In this document: piece by piece, positions 17,849 through 27,547 of the stretch
Layout: each line of letters begins with the position of its first letter
Position numbering within the stretch: position 1 is the stretch's first letter
Assembly: GCA_029268145.1 (NCBI GenBank)
Contig: JAJUHA010000001.1
Location: forward strand, 62,001-126,000
Source: Sphingomonadaceae bacterium
Lineage (GTDB): Bacteria; Pseudomonadota; Alphaproteobacteria; Sphingomonadales; Sphingomonadaceae
Length of the DNA: 64,000 bases
Direction: 5' to 3'
The notes under the pieces: generated by a model
The model's database searches: none
What the model was told of the DNA's origin: nothing
What the model saw: the letters and a program-made list of their open reading frames with translations, nothing else
Translations under genes and position numbers: made by a program

Positions 17849-20800
17849 ATGCGTCGGACCAGAGACAGCAGGCATGTGCGCGGAAGTCTCCTCGTAGGGG
17901 CGGCCATCGTGGCGATGGCCCCGGCGCTGGCGTCCCCGCCGCCGGAAACCCGCATCCTCCTTCCGCTCACGACCGGCAATGACAGCATCAGCGTCGGCCG
18001 GCTCGACGGCAGCTTCGAGCCCGACGCCGGCCCGTTCGGGCTGCTCGGACCCACGCTGCTCACCGGCGTGGCCGCGGACAGCGGCAACGACCGGGTGACG
18101 CTTTCCGGCGGCGGGACAATCGCAGGGCAGATTGCGCCGTTTCGCACCTATCTCGAACTCCCCGGCCCCGGACCGCTGCTCGACCTCTTTCTCGAAGCGC
18201 CAACCTACGGCCTCCTCGTCATCGGCGCCGACGGCGGGACCGGCAGCGACCTTCTCGCCAATGCCGCGCGCACCGCCGTTTCCGCCGACGGGCGCTTCGT
18301 CCACAGCGATTTCCGGATGGGATCGCCCGGCTTTCCGGCCATCCTGAATTCGGCCTCGCTCGACAGCCGCCTCACGGTGACGGCCGTGGGGCTCGGCGGC
18401 GGCGAGGGCTACAACCGGCTGCTCAACCAGAACCGGCTCGACGTGACGAGCAGCGCCGACATCGTCCGCACCCGGGTGACGCTCAGCATGGCCGACCTTG
18501 GCGACGTGCCGCAGAACATCTTCGGCACCGCGCGCGCCGTCGGCCTCGAGGGCGGCGGCATGCCCTTCCCGTCCGGCGAGCGGCGGATGGTCGATGCCGA
18601 GAATGCAACAGCCGGGACGCTCATCGTCTCGGCGCTGGCGACCGGCACGGCGCCCGACGTCTCGATCACGGGCGCGACGCTGGCGAGCCCCAGCCACGCC
18701 GTGCGCACCATCGCCGAGGCCGATGGCATGACCGGCAGCATCGGCCACGACCGGCTGGCGAACCTCGGCCGGCTGGAAAGCTCGGCCACCTCGAAGCTGC
18801 TCGGCGTGGAGGTCGCGATCACGCCCAACAGCTTCGCGCTTCCCGAGATCGTGATGCCCGACATCGAGGTCGAATCGCAGGCTTCGGCGCTCGCCCGCGG
18901 GCTCGTCGCCGGCGCCGGCCGCGACCTGCTCCTCAACGCCGGCACGCTCAAGCTTGCTGCGCTCACCGAGTTCCTCACCGTCAGCATCGCCATTGGCGAC
19001 CTCATCATTGATGCGTCCGCAATCGAGGTGCTGATCGACCCTCCGTCCACGCCCGAGAAGCCGACCGGAGGCTCGGTCGCCGAAGTCGCCGCCATGCTCG
19101 GCGGAGCGGACGATGACCGGCTGACCAGCAGCGGCAGCATCGACGGCACGGCCTCGTCGACCGTCGAGACGGCGTCGGTCTATGTGGCCGCACCCATCAA
19201 CTCGATGACCGGGCAGGAGGACACCAAGCTCGGCACGCTCCTCGGCAGCCTCTCGCTCGCGCTCTCCGATGCCGCCTCTTCGGCGGCGCTCGCCTTCGCC
19301 TCGGGCCTCGACGGCGGCTCGGGGAACGACATCCTGACCTCGGGCGGGAGCCTTGGGCTTGCCGCGACCGCCCAGGCCGATACGCTGCTGCTGACGGTCG
19401 ACGTGCTCGGCTTCATCGACGGCGGCGAGGAACCGGGCGCCGGCGAGAGCGGCGGCAAGAGCGTCAACCTGGGTCTCGACGTCTACAACACCTCGACCTT
19501 CGCCTATGCCGGCACGGTCGGCGTTGCCGGCGGCACCGGGGACGACAGCATCGCGCTCCTGCCGGGCTCGGCAACCGCGGTCTCGGCCGATGCGCGGGCG
19601 CGCAACCTCGACATCAATGTCGGCTTCACCACCGAGGACAAGGATGTGACGGCCAAGGGCTCGGCGGTGTTCGCAAGGCTCTGGGCGGGGGCCGAGGCGA
19701 CGGCCGTGACCGGCGGCGCCGGCGCCGACGCGATCGCGTCCGACGGCGCCGTCACCGCAACCGCGACCGGGCTGTCGCAGTCGCTCGGCATCACGGCCAA
19801 TGTCGACCTCGTCAAGACCGGCGCCAACATCAGCGGTGCCTTCATCGACACGGCGCTCATCTCCGAGGCGACCGCGGTCGGGATCCTCGCCGAGGATGCG
19901 GCGGACTCGGTCTCCGCCACGGCGCCGATCCTGGTGTCGGCCGGGAGCGACGCCGAGAGCATCGGGATCGACCTTGGCGTCACCATCGCGACCGAGAAGG
20001 GCATGGCGGGAAGCGGCTCGGCGCTCTTCTCGACCACCGAGAGCCGGGCGCGCGCCCGCGGCATCGAGCGCAATCCCCTGCTCCTCCTCGGGCTCGAGGG
20101 GGCCGCCGGACCGACCCTGCTTGCGCCGGGCGCGACCCTCCTCTCCACGGCTTCGGCCGACCTGCAGCGGATTGCCGTCGGCCTCAACGTGACGGTTGCC
20201 ATGAAGGGCTTCGCGCTCGGAGTTTCGCTGCTCTCGGCCGACAGCCTGGCCAGCGCCGACGCCGCGGGCCTCACCGGAAGCGCGGCGGCCGACGCCGTGA
20301 CGGCGGAAGGCGCAATCTCGGCCCTGGCGACGACCGACAGCGTCTCCTCGATCACCGGCGTGGCGGTCGCCGCCGCGTCGCAGGGCGTGGGACTTGGCGT
20401 CTCGCTCCTCGACGGCCGGACCGACTCGCTCGCGAAGGCGACCGGTGCCGACCTCGGCGGCGGCAATGACACGGCGAGCCTTGCCGGCGTGACCGCCTCG
20501 GCCACCGGCAAGACGCTCAACAATGTCAACAGCGTGTCCATCTCGGGCGCGAAGGACGGCGTGGCCGCGGGGGCGGCGCTGGCCAGGCTCACCACCGCCG
20601 ACCAGGCGGAAGCCACCGGCGTGGCGGCCGGCGCGGGCGACGACAGCCTCATCCTTGCCGGGCCGGTCACCGCGACGGCCGGGTCCGAGGCCGAACTGGT
20701 GCTGGTCGGCGCATCGCTCGGCGGCGTGATGAACGGCGTGGCGGCGGGCGTCACCCTCCTCCAGGCCGAGGGCCGGTCCGGCGCTCAAGCCATCGGCGTG

Positions 20801-23800
20801 GCGCTCGGCGAGGGCAATGACCGGCTCGCCATGGCCGCCCAGCCGCTCGGCGCCACGGCCACGGCCGACGTCTCGGGCACCTCGGTCGGCGTGTCGGTCG
20901 AGGGCAGCTACCAGGGTGTCGGCGTCGGCGTCTCGGTCATGGATTTCTCGACGACGGCAGCGGCATGGTCAGCCGGTGCCGATGGCGGCGCTGGAGACGA
21001 CATGCTGCACGCGACGGGAGCAGCAGATGTCGCAGCACAGGCCCTTGCGACGGACCTCGGCGTCAGCGTCGCGATCGGCGGCGCCGTCTATGGCGTGGGG
21101 GCAGGTGGCTCGGCGCTGATGGGCGAGACGGTCGCCAGCGCCGATGCCGTCGGGCTCGACGGCGGCGCCGGCGCCGACGATCTCCTGCTGGGCGGAGCGG
21201 GCAGCACGACGGCGACCGCCGAGGCGACCCGGACCAGCGTCGCCGTCTCGGGCTCCTTCGCGATCGGCGCAGCGCTTGCCGGCAACTTCCTCGACACAAG
21301 TGCGACCGCCACCGCCGGTGCGGCCGGCCTGAGGGGCGACGGCCTCGCCCTGCCTGGCGGCGCCGACCGGCTGCGGGCGATGGGCAATCTCGACGTGGAG
21401 GCACGCGCGACTGCCGCCGGCGCCTCCTATGCCTTCGCCATCCCCATCGGGGTGGTGCCGCTGGGCGCGACCATCGCCGACGGCGCGGTCGAGGCAAGCG
21501 CGACGGCGGCCGGCCAGGAGGGCGGCGCTGGCGACGACCTGCTCTTCGCCGGCGGCCGGGTCGACACGGCAGCCGCGGCCTCGGCCACCTCGATCAGCGT
21601 CAGCGTCGCCACCGTCGGCCTCAACTGGGGGGATTTTGGCACGCGGGCGCGCGGCCTTGCCACCGGGCTTTCGGGCGGGGACGGCGCCGACACGCTGGTC
21701 GCGCTTGGCGCCGTGTCAACAACGGCCTCGGCGCTTGCCGACATGAAGAACGTCGGCGTGGTGCTGACAGGCGTCAACATCACCGACCTCGGTCTCGATG
21801 CCAGCGCGGCTGCCACCGGGCTTTCCGGCGGAAGCGGCGATGACGCGATCGAGGCCAGCGGCGGCGTCACCGCCTTCGCAAGTGCCAGCACGCCGATCGA
21901 GAGCATCGACGTGGCGCTGACGGGCGGGAGCCTGACCACGGTCACCAACAGCGCCGAAGCGCGCGCAACCGGACTGGACGGCGGCACCGGGCAAGACCAT
22001 CTGGTCTCCGCCCGGCCGATCGTGGCCAATGCGCTTGCCACGCTCTCGGCGGACCTCATCGCCGTCAGCATCACCGGGGCGACCGGCGGGGATCTCTCCG
22101 CGACGGGCACGGCGCGGGCGACCGCAGTGGATGCCGGCGCCGGGGATGACCGCGCCGACCTTGCCGACACGAGCGTGCTGGCGCAGGCGCTTGCCAGCGC
22201 GAATGCCGTACGGGTGGCGCTTGTCGGCGCAGGCGCCGGGAACGCCGGGCTGCTGCCGGCGGTGGCGGCGACCGGGTTCGACGGCGGCGACGGGGCGGAC
22301 TCGCTCGTCCTGCGCGGCCGGCTCACCGTCGCCGGGACGGCCATCGGCGAGAGCGCGAGCGTGACGGTCGCCCTGACGGGCGTCGCCCTCGGCGACGAGG
22401 CCGCCCGCGCCGATGCCCGGGCAACCGGTGCGACCGGGGGTGCGGGAGCCGATTCGCTCCGTCTCGCCGAAGCGGCGGACGTGGCGGCCAATGCGGCGGC
22501 GTCCACGGGCGTCACCCAGGTCACGCTGGTCGGCGGTGGCATGTCGGAGCCCGGCGCCCGCGCCGATGCCTTCGCCGCCGGCCTGACCGGCGGGACGGAG
22601 GATGACCGGCTCGAGACCGCGCGCACGCTCGAGGTGTCGTCGCGAGCGACGTCCGCCGCGGACCTGGTGACGGTCGTGCTTGCCGGCGGATCGCTGGCCG
22701 AGACGAGGATCGGCGCGACAGCTGCGGCGGTCGGCCTCGATGGCGGCGAGGATGCCGACACGATCCTTGCCGGCGGCGACCTCATCGTCTCGGGCGCGGC
22801 CGAGCTGGCCACGCTGACGACGACCGTGACCGGGATCGGGCTTGCCGGATCGCGGGTGGAGCGGGATGCACGCGCCAGCGCCGCCGGGATCCTCGGCGGC
22901 GGCGGCCGGGACATGGTCGGCACGGCCGGCCTTGTGCAGGCGCGGGCGACCGCCGGCACCCTGGCGCGGATCTTCAGCGTCAGCCTGCTCGCGGCCGGCC
23001 TCGAGGGCGCCTCCACGGAGGTGCTGGCGGAGGCCACCGCCATCGACCTCGGCGCCGGCGACGACGCCCTCGGCGCCGACGGGCGCATCGACGCGCGCGC
23101 GACCGCCTCGACCGTGGGCAGCAGCGGCGCGGTGGGCGTGGCGCAGCTGCTGGTCTCCGACAGCCGGACCGACATTGCCGCGACAGCCGCCGGCGTGCAC
23201 GGCGGCGCCGGTGCCGACGACATCCGGCTCGCCGCCGCGCTCGACGTGCGCGCCGACGCACAGAGCAGCGCGCTTTCCATGACCGCCTCGGGCCTCGGCG
23301 CCATCGCGACCAACGCCGACCAGGTGACGCAGGCGCGCGCCACGGGTGCCACTGGCGATGGCGAGGACGACCGGATCGATCTGCTCGACACCGGGTTCGT
23401 GCGCGCCTTCGCTTCGGGCGAGGCAGGCAACAGCAACCTTTCGCTGCTCGGCGGAATCGGGACGTCGCTCAGGCTGCGCAGCGAGGCCTTCGCGACGGGC
23501 CTTGCCGGCGGTGACGGGGCCGACCGGCTGCTGGTCGCCGGCCGGCTCGGCGTGGAGGCGATTGCCCTCCTCGATGCCGACAGCCGGAGCCTCACCGTCC
23601 TCGGCGGCTCCTTCGGCACCACCGGGCTCTACCCGCTGGCGCGCGCCACCGGGCTGACGGGCGGAGGCGGCGCCGACCTGCTCGTCAATGGCCCGGGCGG
23701 CGACCTGGCCGTGTCGGCGCTGGCCGCGCTCGACCTGCGCAGCGCGGCCCTCTCGGTGGTCGGCGGTGCGCTGACCGAGGGGCTGGCGCGGGCGGATGCC

Positions 23801-26800
23801 GCGGCAGTGGGGATGGAGGCAGGCGAAGGCGACGATGCCGTCCTCAGCTCGGGTGCCGCCGCCGTTTCCGCAACCGCGCGGGTGGACTCGCGCGCCTCCG
23901 GCTTCAGCGTGGTGGGCGCGACCGGCAATGTGACCGACCTCAGGGCCGCGGCCGTCGCGCGCGGGATCGACGCCGGATCGGGCAATGACGCCGTCGAGCT
24001 GACCGGCGCGTTCGATGTCGCAGCGCTCGCCATCGGCGAGCATGAGGCCGCGAGCTTCTCCGCCATCGGGCTGGCCGCCGGCCTCAGCGCAATCGCGACC
24101 GACGCCCGGTCGGTCGGCATCCTGACCGGCGCGGGCAGCAACGGCGTCTGGACCGGGGGGGCAGGTGCCCTCACGGTCACCGCCAACGCCGAGACCAGCG
24201 CCTCCTCCTCGACCAGGGTCGGGATCGGGGCAGCGACCGGCCGGTCGGCGCTTTCCGCCTTCGCCCGCTCGACGGGCATCGAGGGCGGCACGGGCGCCGA
24301 CACGGTCGCGATCGCTGCCCCGGTCGTCGCCCGCGCGACGCCGTTCGTCTCGATCGGCTCGACCCAGACCAGCTTCGTGGGGGGCAATGGCAGCGAGAGC
24401 GCCGGGCTGGCACGCGGCGAGGCCCGCGGGCTGCTGGACGCCGCGGGCGGAACGGTCGTCGAGGTGATGGCGCCGGTCACGGCCGGGGTCGAGGCCCTGG
24501 CCTTCGGCTCGGGCGCGGCCAGCACCACCCTTGCCGGCACCACCAACCTCGCCGCGCGGATCCGGGTGGAGGGCGTGGCCGAAGGGCTCCGCTTCGACGG
24601 CAGCGGCGGCGACCAGGTGACAATCGGCGCCTCGGTGCGCGCCCAGCTGGCCTCGACGGTCAGGTCGGACGTGACGGTCACCTCGGGCGCGCTCTTCTCC
24701 GACGGGATCGCCCGGACCATTGCCGAAACGCTGGTCGAGGGCGCCGGGCTGGTCGACCCGGCGGGGGCCGGCGCGATCGACATCCTCGGCGGCACGGTGG
24801 TGGAGGCGGTGGCGCTGCCGGGCGACCGGCGGACGCTGCAGCGCACCACCTTCGCCCGGTCCGTCTCCTTCGGCAAGACCGACGGGCTCGACGTCGACGC
24901 CTTCAGCCACGCGACCAGCTTCGGGGCGGCGACGCTCGGCGGGCTCCGGATCGAGACCGACCGCCGCGACGTCACCAACCGGGGGACCATCACCGCGCGC
25001 AACCAGCTCCTGCTTGTCTCGGTCGCGGAGGGGTTCGGCAATTCCGGCGTGTTCGGCGAGGCGACGACCGATGCCCGCACCATCGCCGGCGCCAGCACGG
25101 TGGTCGGAGTCGATGGCGGCAAGACGCTCGCGCTCGACAACCGCGGGCGGATCGAGGCCTACCAGTTCCCCGTCCTCGCGGCGACCGCGATCGCCAATGG
25201 CACCGGCCAGGGCTTCAGCGACCCGGATGCCGAGGCCCATGCCATCGCCAACCTCGGCGGGCTCCGGTCGATCGGCGTGCAACTCCTTGGCGGCGAGATC
25301 GCCAACAGCGGCGCGATCGCCGCCGGCACCGCGCCGGTGGTGGACCGCGCCCGGTCGCTCGCCCAGCGCCAGCCCGGCGAGGGCGGGCGGGTGGACGCCT
25401 TCGCCTTCGTGACCATCGACGCCAGCAACAGCAGCGCCTTCGGCATCCGCTCCGAGGGGGCTGGTGCCGTCCGGATCCTCAACAGCGGGAGCATCTCGGC
25501 GGCGGCAACGCCGCAGATCAATGCGCTCGCCGAGGCCTTCGGGACGGGCAGCGACGGGGATGCCTTCGCGCAGATCCTGATCACTGCGCTCAACACGTTC
25601 GCCGTCGGGATCGAGACCGGAGACGGCGACGACGTGATCGAGAACAGCGGCTCGGTCAGCGCGAACGCGGCCGTCCGCATCGATGCAGCCGCCGGCGCGC
25701 GCCGAGGCAACGGCGATCCGGGCAGCCGGACCATCACGCCGATCACCTCGAGCGAGACGGTGGGCATCCGCACCGGAAGCGGCAACGACCAGGTGACCAA
25801 CACCGGCCTCGTCGATGCCCAGGACCGGATCGCCATCGACAGCGGAAGCGGCGACGACGTGGTGTGGCTCGGCAACGGGAGCGAGACGCGCGGCAATGTC
25901 CTGCTGGCGTCCGGGAACGATCTCCTCCACCTGTCCGGCAAGACCGTCATCCCGCAGCTGGTGGACGGCGGCGCCGGCACCGACCAGCTGACCGCCATCG
26001 GCGACCATCTTCTTCAGGGAAGCCACGCCGGCTTCGAACGCGTCCTGAAGCAGGGCGAAGGGGTTCTCGACCTCGGCGCCAACTCCTGGACATCGTCGGA
26101 CTGGATGCGGATCGAGCAGGGGATCGTGCGCACGAGGAGCACGGGCTTCACCAGCGCCACCCACACGCTGACGGCGGTGATCCAGCCCGATGGCACCAAC
26201 GGCCAGCTCCTCTTCACCGGGAACGCCGCGATCCCGAGGGGCAAGGCCATCGTCGAGAAGGGCGGGCCCGGACCCTTCGTCGACGGCACGGTCTGGGATG
26301 TCATCCGCTCGGATGCCGGCCTCAACCTCGTCCAGCTCGGCATTGTCCTTCCCGACCCGACCGCGATGGTCAGCTTCTCGTCGAGCCTGTTCAACAGCCG
26401 GCGGCTGCGCGTCGAAGTCGACGTGAAGCCGATGGCGGGCATGGCCCCGGCCGGCGAGGCCCGCAGCCTCGCCAGGGCGCTCGACCGGGCGACTCCCCTT
26501 GCCACCGGAGACGTGGCGCGCGCCATCACCCACCTCCAGGCGCTGCCGACCGCCGGCGAGGTGGGCGCGGCGCTGTCCGCCATGGCGCCGCGGCTTGCGC
26601 CGCTTTCGCTCCAGTCGGGCGCGGCAGCGCTCGAGTCCGCGCTTGCCGTGACCGCGGCGGCCTCGGGCAAGGCCCAGCCGCTGCCCGGGCTTGCCCTTGT
26701 GGCCGGCGAAGGCGGAGCAGGCCAGGGCTGGGCAGCCAGCTTCGATCGCGCCCCCGCCTTCGGCGGCACGCCGGTCCCCGGCCAGGTGGCAGGCTATGCC

Positions 26801-27547
26801 AGCGGGGTCACGCTCGCGCTTGGCGAGGGCGTCACCCTCGGCGTGGCGATGCTGCAGCAGGTCACGGAAAGCAGGGACGACACCGCCCGCGCCGGCGGCT
26901 TCTCCCGCGCGCGCGTGTCGACGGCCCGGCTCGACGCCGACCTCGGCGACGGGCTGCACCTTGCAGCCGCAGTCGCCGGCGGCTCGACCGCGTTCCGCGG
27001 CAGCAGGGCCGTGCCCGGCCCTGCCGGCCCGGTCGAGACCCGGCTTGCCGCCAGCGCGCCCATGGTCGGGTTCGATGCCAGGCTCGGCTGGTCCCTCGCG
27101 CCGCAGGGGCCGCTCGCCATCGAGGTCGGGCCGCGGTTCGCCTTCCGCCATGTCGGGCTGGGCGCGGCTGGCGAGGCCGGGACGGCCGGGCTGGCAGTGT
27201 CGGTCGAGGAGGCCCGGCACCGCCGCGTCGAGGGCGCGCTCGGCATCCGCTTGGCGCTTGCCGACCGGCCCGTCGGGCCCTTCCGCCTCTCGGGCCAGTT
27301 CGGAACCGAGCTCATCCACCGGTTCGGCAGCGGCGGCGAGACGATGACGGCCCGGTTCCACGACATGCCCGACTTCCGGTTCGATCTCGAGAGCGTCACG
27401 GCCCCGCGCACCCGGGTGGGGCTCATGGCCGGCCTTGCCGTGACCCATGCCGAGACCGGCCTGTCGCTCGGGCTCTCGGCTGCGCGCGGCGATGCCCGAA
27501 GCGCGGGCGCGCTCAACCTCGGGGCGAGCCTCCGGCTGGGCTTCTGA
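17849..27547 (+). CDS. Giant autotransporter (type V-like) with repetitive GGxGxD-containing passenger, ~3,232 aa
   Basis: Signal peptide MRRTRDSRHVRGSLLVGAAIVAMAPALAS; ~35 GGxGxD-type modules; N-x-G-x-I/V segments (VTNRGTITA, IANSGAIAA, ILNSGSISA, IENSGSVSA); C-terminal barrel GWAASFDRAPAF...LGASLRLGF ending in F. I noticed no cysteine on reading the translation. Confidence 0.88.
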   Translation: MRRTRDSRHVRGSLLVGAAIVAMAPALASPPPETRILLPLTTGNDSISVGRLDGSFEPDAGPFGLLGPTLLTGVAADSGNDRVTLSGGGTIAGQIAPFRTYLELPGPGPLLDLFLEAPTYGLLVIGADGGTGSDLLANAARTAVSADGRFVHSDFRMGSPGFPAILNSASLDSRLTVTAVGLGGGEGYNRLLNQNRLDVTSSADIVRTRVTLSMADLGDVPQNIFGTARAVGLEGGGMPFPSGERRMVDAENATAGTLIVSALATGTAPDVSITGATLASPSHAVRTIAEADGMTGSIGHDRLANLGRLESSATSKLLGVEVAITPNSFALPEIVMPDIEVESQASALARGLVAGAGRDLLLNAGTLKLAALTEFLTVSIAIGDLIIDASAIEVLIDPPSTPEKPTGGSVAEVAAMLGGADDDRLTSSGSIDGTASSTVETASVYVAAPINSMTGQEDTKLGTLLGSLSLALSDAASSAALAFASGLDGGSGNDILTSGGSLGLAATAQADTLLLTVDVLGFIDGGEEPGAGESGGKSVNLGLDVYNTSTFAYAGTVGVAGGTGDDSIALLPGSATAVSADARARNLDINVGFTTEDKDVTAKGSAVFARLWAGAEATAVTGGAGADAIASDGAVTATATGLSQSLGITANVDLVKTGANISGAFIDTALISEATAVGILAEDAADSVSATAPILVSAGSDAESIGIDLGVTIATEKGMAGSGSALFSTTESRARARGIERNPLLLLGLEGAAGPTLLAPGATLLSTASADLQRIAVGLNVTVAMKGFALGVSLLSADSLASADAAGLTGSAAADAVTAEGAISALATTDSVSSITGVAVAAASQGVGLGVSLLDGRTDSLAKATGADLGGGNDTASLAGVTASATGKTLNNVNSVSISGAKDGVAAGAALARLTTADQAEATGVAAGAGDDSLILAGPVTATAGSEAELVLVGASLGGVMNGVAAGVTLLQAEGRSGAQAIGVALGEGNDRLAMAAQPLGATATADVSGTSVGVSVEGSYQGVGVGVSVMDFSTTAAAWSAGADGGAGDDMLHATGAADVAAQALATDLGVSVAIGGAVYGVGAGGSALMGETVASADAVGLDGGAGADDLLLGGAGSTTATAEATRTSVAVSGSFAIGAALAGNFLDTSATATAGAAGLRGDGLALPGGADRLRAMGNLDVEARATAAGASYAFAIPIGVVPLGATIADGAVEASATAAGQEGGAGDDLLFAGGRVDTAAAASATSISVSVATVGLNWGDFGTRARGLATGLSGGDGADTLVALGAVSTTASALADMKNVGVVLTGVNITDLGLDASAAATGLSGGSGDDAIEASGGVTAFASASTPIESIDVALTGGSLTTVTNSAEARATGLDGGTGQDHLVSARPIVANALATLSADLIAVSITGATGGDLSATGTARATAVDAGAGDDRADLADTSVLAQALASANAVRVALVGAGAGNAGLLPAVAATGFDGGDGADSLVLRGRLTVAGTAIGESASVTVALTGVALGDEAARADARATGATGGAGADSLRLAEAADVAANAAASTGVTQVTLVGGGMSEPGARADAFAAGLTGGTEDDRLETARTLEVSSRATSAADLVTVVLAGGSLAETRIGATAAAVGLDGGEDADTILAGGDLIVSGAAELATLTTTVTGIGLAGSRVERDARASAAGILGGGGRDMVGTAGLVQARATAGTLARIFSVSLLAAGLEGASTEVLAEATAIDLGAGDDALGADGRIDARATASTVGSSGAVGVAQLLVSDSRTDIAATAAGVHGGAGADDIRLAAALDVRADAQSSALSMTASGLGAIATNADQVTQARATGATGDGEDDRIDLLDTGFVRAFASGEAGNSNLSLLGGIGTSLRLRSEAFATGLAGGDGADRLLVAGRLGVEAIALLDADSRSLTVLGGSFGTTGLYPLARATGLTGGGGADLLVNGPGGDLAVSALAALDLRSAALSVVGGALTEGLARADAAAVGMEAGEGDDAVLSSGAAAVSATARVDSRASGFSVVGATGNVTDLRAAAVARGIDAGSGNDAVELTGAFDVAALAIGEHEAASFSAIGLAAGLSAIATDARSVGILTGAGSNGVWTGGAGALTVTANAETSASSSTRVGIGAATGRSALSAFARSTGIEGGTGADTVAIAAPVVARATPFVSIGSTQTSFVGGNGSESAGLARGEARGLLDAAGGTVVEVMAPVTAGVEALAFGSGAASTTLAGTTNLAARIRVEGVAEGLRFDGSGGDQVTIGASVRAQLASTVRSDVTVTSGALFSDGIARTIAETLVEGAGLVDPAGAGAIDILGGTVVEAVALPGDRRTLQRTTFARSVSFGKTDGLDVDAFSHATSFGAATLGGLRIETDRRDVTNRGTITARNQLLLVSVAEGFGNSGVFGEATTDARTIAGASTVVGVDGGKTLALDNRGRIEAYQFPVLAATAIANGTGQGFSDPDAEAHAIANLGGLRSIGVQLLGGEIANSGAIAAGTAPVVDRARSLAQRQPGEGGRVDAFAFVTIDASNSSAFGIRSEGAGAVRILNSGSISAAATPQINALAEAFGTGSDGDAFAQILITALNTFAVGIETGDGDDVIENSGSVSANAAVRIDAAAGARRGNGDPGSRTITPITSSETVGIRTGSGNDQVTNTGLVDAQDRIAIDSGSGDDVVWLGNGSETRGNVLLASGNDLLHLSGKTVIPQLVDGGAGTDQLTAIGDHLLQGSHAGFERVLKQGEGVLDLGANSWTSSDWMRIEQGIVRTRSTGFTSATHTLTAVIQPDGTNGQLLFTGNAAIPRGKAIVEKGGPGPFVDGTVWDVIRSDAGLNLVQLGIVLPDPTAMVSFSSSLFNSRRLRVEVDVKPMAGMAPAGEARSLARALDRATPLATGDVARAITHLQALPTAGEVGAALSAMAPRLAPLSLQSGAAALESALAVTAAASGKAQPLPGLALVAGEGGAGQGWAASFDRAPAFGGTPVPGQVAGYASGVTLALGEGVTLGVAMLQQVTESRDDTARAGGFSRARVSTARLDADLGDGLHLAAAVAGGSTAFRGSRAVPGPAGPVETRLAASAPMVGFDARLGWSLAPQGPLAIEVGPRFAFRHVGLGAAGEAGTAGLAVSVEEARHRRVEGALGIRLALADRPVGPFRLSGQFGTELIHRFGSGGETMTARFHDMPDFRFDLESVTAPRTRVGLMAGLAVTHAETGLSLGLSAARGDARSAGALNLGASLRLGF
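20261..21505 (+). repeat. Long-module array: 7 protein modules of 58-62 aa in the autotransporter
   Basis: Modules counted by hand start AAGLTGSAAAD, ATGADLGGGND, ATGVAAGAGDD, AIGVALGEGND, SAGADGGAGDD, AVGLDGGAGAD, AAGLRGDGLA; lengths 59, 58, 59, 60, 59, 58, 62 aa. Confidence 0.85.
21506..24424 (+). repeat. Short-module array: 19 protein modules of 51 aa (range 50-53)
   Basis: Starts AAGQEGGAGDD, ATGLSGGDGAD, ATGLSGGSGDD, ATGLDGGTGQD ... STGIEGGTGAD. 15 of 19 modules are exactly 51 aa. Total 2,919 bp equals 19 x 153 + 12. Confidence 0.9.
26690..27547 (+). other. Autotransporter beta-barrel domain (boundary approximate)
   Basis: ~285 C-terminal residues from GLALVAGEGGAGQGWAASFDRAP to LGASLRLGF; amphipathic strands, C-terminal Phe. 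Confidence 0.8.

Noticed and set aside
17696-20788. 1,030-aa minus-strand ORF
   Set aside because: Same antisense artefact over the autotransporter N-terminal part; composition not protein-like.
17849-27547. DNA-level tandem repeat or recent duplication in the autotransporter
   Set aside because: The repeat is visible only at protein level; nucleotide copies are highly diverged and show no long identical stretches.
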